Positions 5,037 to 5,909 of a stretch of 5,909 bases of DNA are shown here, one piece after another. The notes beneath the pieces are model-generated. The model worked only from the letters and a program-made list of their open reading frames with translations. It had not been told where the DNA came from and searched no databases. The first letter of the stretch is position 1. Every line of letters begins with the position of its first letter. The DNA comes from Nitrospirota bacterium (lineage in GTDB: Bacteria; Nitrospirota; Nitrospiria; Nitrospirales; UBA8639), in assembly GCA_029879555.1 (NCBI GenBank), contig JAOUQB010000169.1, positions 1-5,909 of the forward strand, written 5' to 3'. The position numbers and the translations under genes were made by a program.

Positions 5037-5909
5037 TTACGCCGGTGGACCATGGCTGAGGTCCGCAAGCATGGGAGCGAGGTCTTGTGCGGTGATCGGT
5101 CGACTAAAGTAATACCCCTGATACTCTTCGCAATCTAAGTGGAGCAATAATTCGAGTTGCTCCTGTGTTTCTACCCCTTCGGCCACAACCTTCAAATTAA
5201 ATTCATGGGCGAGAAAAATCATGGCCGCCACCAAGGCCTTGTCTTCGGAATTTTCTGAAATCCCCATCAAAAAGGATCGGTCAATCTTGAGTTCATGAAT
5301 AGGGAATTGCTTGAGGTAGCTGAGAGAGGAATACCCCGTGCCGAAGTCATCCATGGAGATTTTCACCCCGAGGGCCATCAGTTGCTTGAGGGTTTTAATG
5401 GTGTGTTCGGCATCGTCCATCAGAAGAGTTTCCGTCATTTCAAGAGTTAAGTATTCCCCCTTCACGCCGTGTCTCTTGAGTATTTCGCTCACCAAATACA
5501 CCAACGTATCGTCATGAAACTGTTTGGCTGAGATATTCACGGCCACCTGAATCCACACACCTTGGGCCTGCCAACGGGCCAATTGCGCGCAGGCTTCATT
5601 GAGAACCCAATCGCCAATGGGTTTGATCAGGCCGGTCTCTTCGGCGAGGGGAATAAAGTAGTCGGGGAATTTGACGGTTCCGTCTGGCTGCCTCCACCGC
5701 ATCAGGGTTTCCACCCCGGTGATGCGACCATTCTTCACATCCACTTTTGGTTGATAATGCAACAGGAGTTGATCTCCCACTTGGATGGCTTGGCGTAACT
5801 CGGCTTCCAGTTTCAACCGTTCATAACTTTTGGCATTGAGATCGCGGGAATAAAACTCAAAGCTTCCTTTGTCTGTGGTGCTGACTTGGGCACTGGCTCC
5901 CACGGCACA
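5037..5909 (-). CDS. c-di-GMP phosphodiesterase, EAL domain (C-terminal part of a probable GGDEF-EAL protein)
   Basis: The visible 290 residues are the C-terminal end of a larger protein whose start is beyond base 5909. Numbering here starts from the GTG codon at 5903-5901, which is probably internal. A linker typical of GGDEF-EAL proteins (FEFYSRDLN, then RLKLEAELRQAI, about 15-40) leads into a complete EAL domain (about 45-283). All residues expected of an active c-di-GMP phosphodiesterase are present: Glu65 in ETL (Thr replacing the Ala of EAL), Asn123 in NISAKQF, Glu155 in LEMTE, Asp185-Asp186 in DDFGTGYSSLSYLK, Lys206 in ELKIDRSF, Glu242 in VVAEGVET and Gln262 in YQGYYFSRP. It should hydrolyse c-di-GMP to pGpG, possibly under control of an N-terminal sensor not seen here. 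The protein ends in HGPPA and a TAA stop at 5039-5037. It lies 464 bp upstream of the EAL-HDOD gene on the same strand. Confidence 0.95.
   Translation of the reverse strand, partial: CAVGASAQVSTTDKGSFEFYSRDLNAKSYERLKLEAELRQAIQVGDQLLLHYQPKVDVKNGRITGVETLMRWRQPDGTVKFPDYFIPLAEETGLIKPIGDWVLNEACAQLARWQAQGVWIQVAVNISAKQFHDDTLVYLVSEILKRHGVKGEYLTLEMTETLLMDDAEHTIKTLKQLMALGVKISMDDFGTGYSSLSYLKQFPIHELKIDRSFLMGISENSEDKALVAAMIFLAHEFNLKVVAEGVETQEQLELLLHLDCEEYQGYYFSRPITAQDLAPMLADLSHGPPA

Overview
This is a stretch of bacterial chromosome of roughly balanced base composition. It holds six protein genes, two of them cut by the window ends. I see no mobile element, CRISPR array, rRNA or tRNA. The protein sequences, above all the lipoyl synthase and a small secreted protein ending in a GHALxIR-type tail, remind me of Nitrospirota (Nitrospira-like, perhaps one of the lower-GC marine lineages). 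That assignment comes from memory of family sequences and not from a search, so it is tentative.

Layout from left to right. At 1-1120, on the minus strand, is nearly all of a citrate synthase gene (gltA) that runs off the left end. A 378-bp divergent gap (1121-1498) carries a probable gltA -10 box. On the plus strand come a 116-aa exported protein (1499-1849) and a 75-aa protein with a possible zinc site (2007-2234); both starts are fixed by strong Shine-Dalgarno sequences. The second ends 5 bp from the convergent lipA gene (lipoyl synthase, minus strand, 2240-3157). Upstream of lipA, after a 191-bp gap with a candidate promoter, is an EAL-HDOD protein of the YuxH type (minus strand, 3349-4572). 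A 464-bp gap (4573-5036) follows with no convincing gene but with interleaved inverted repeats. At the right end, also on the minus strand, is the C-terminal part of a c-di-GMP phosphodiesterase (EAL domain, probably of a GGDEF-EAL protein).

Functionally the window joins two themes. One is central carbon metabolism: GltA makes citrate, and LipA makes the lipoyl cofactor of 2-oxoacid dehydrogenases and the glycine cleavage system. The other is c-di-GMP signalling: an EAL protein with the full catalytic residue set lies upstream of an EAL-HDOD protein that keeps most catalytic residues but has lost the DFGTGYSS loop, so it may be a sensor or adaptor. The gaps suggest separate transcription units rather than one operon. 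I found no clear new multi-gene system; the least explained items are the two small plus-strand proteins and the structured gap between the two EAL genes.
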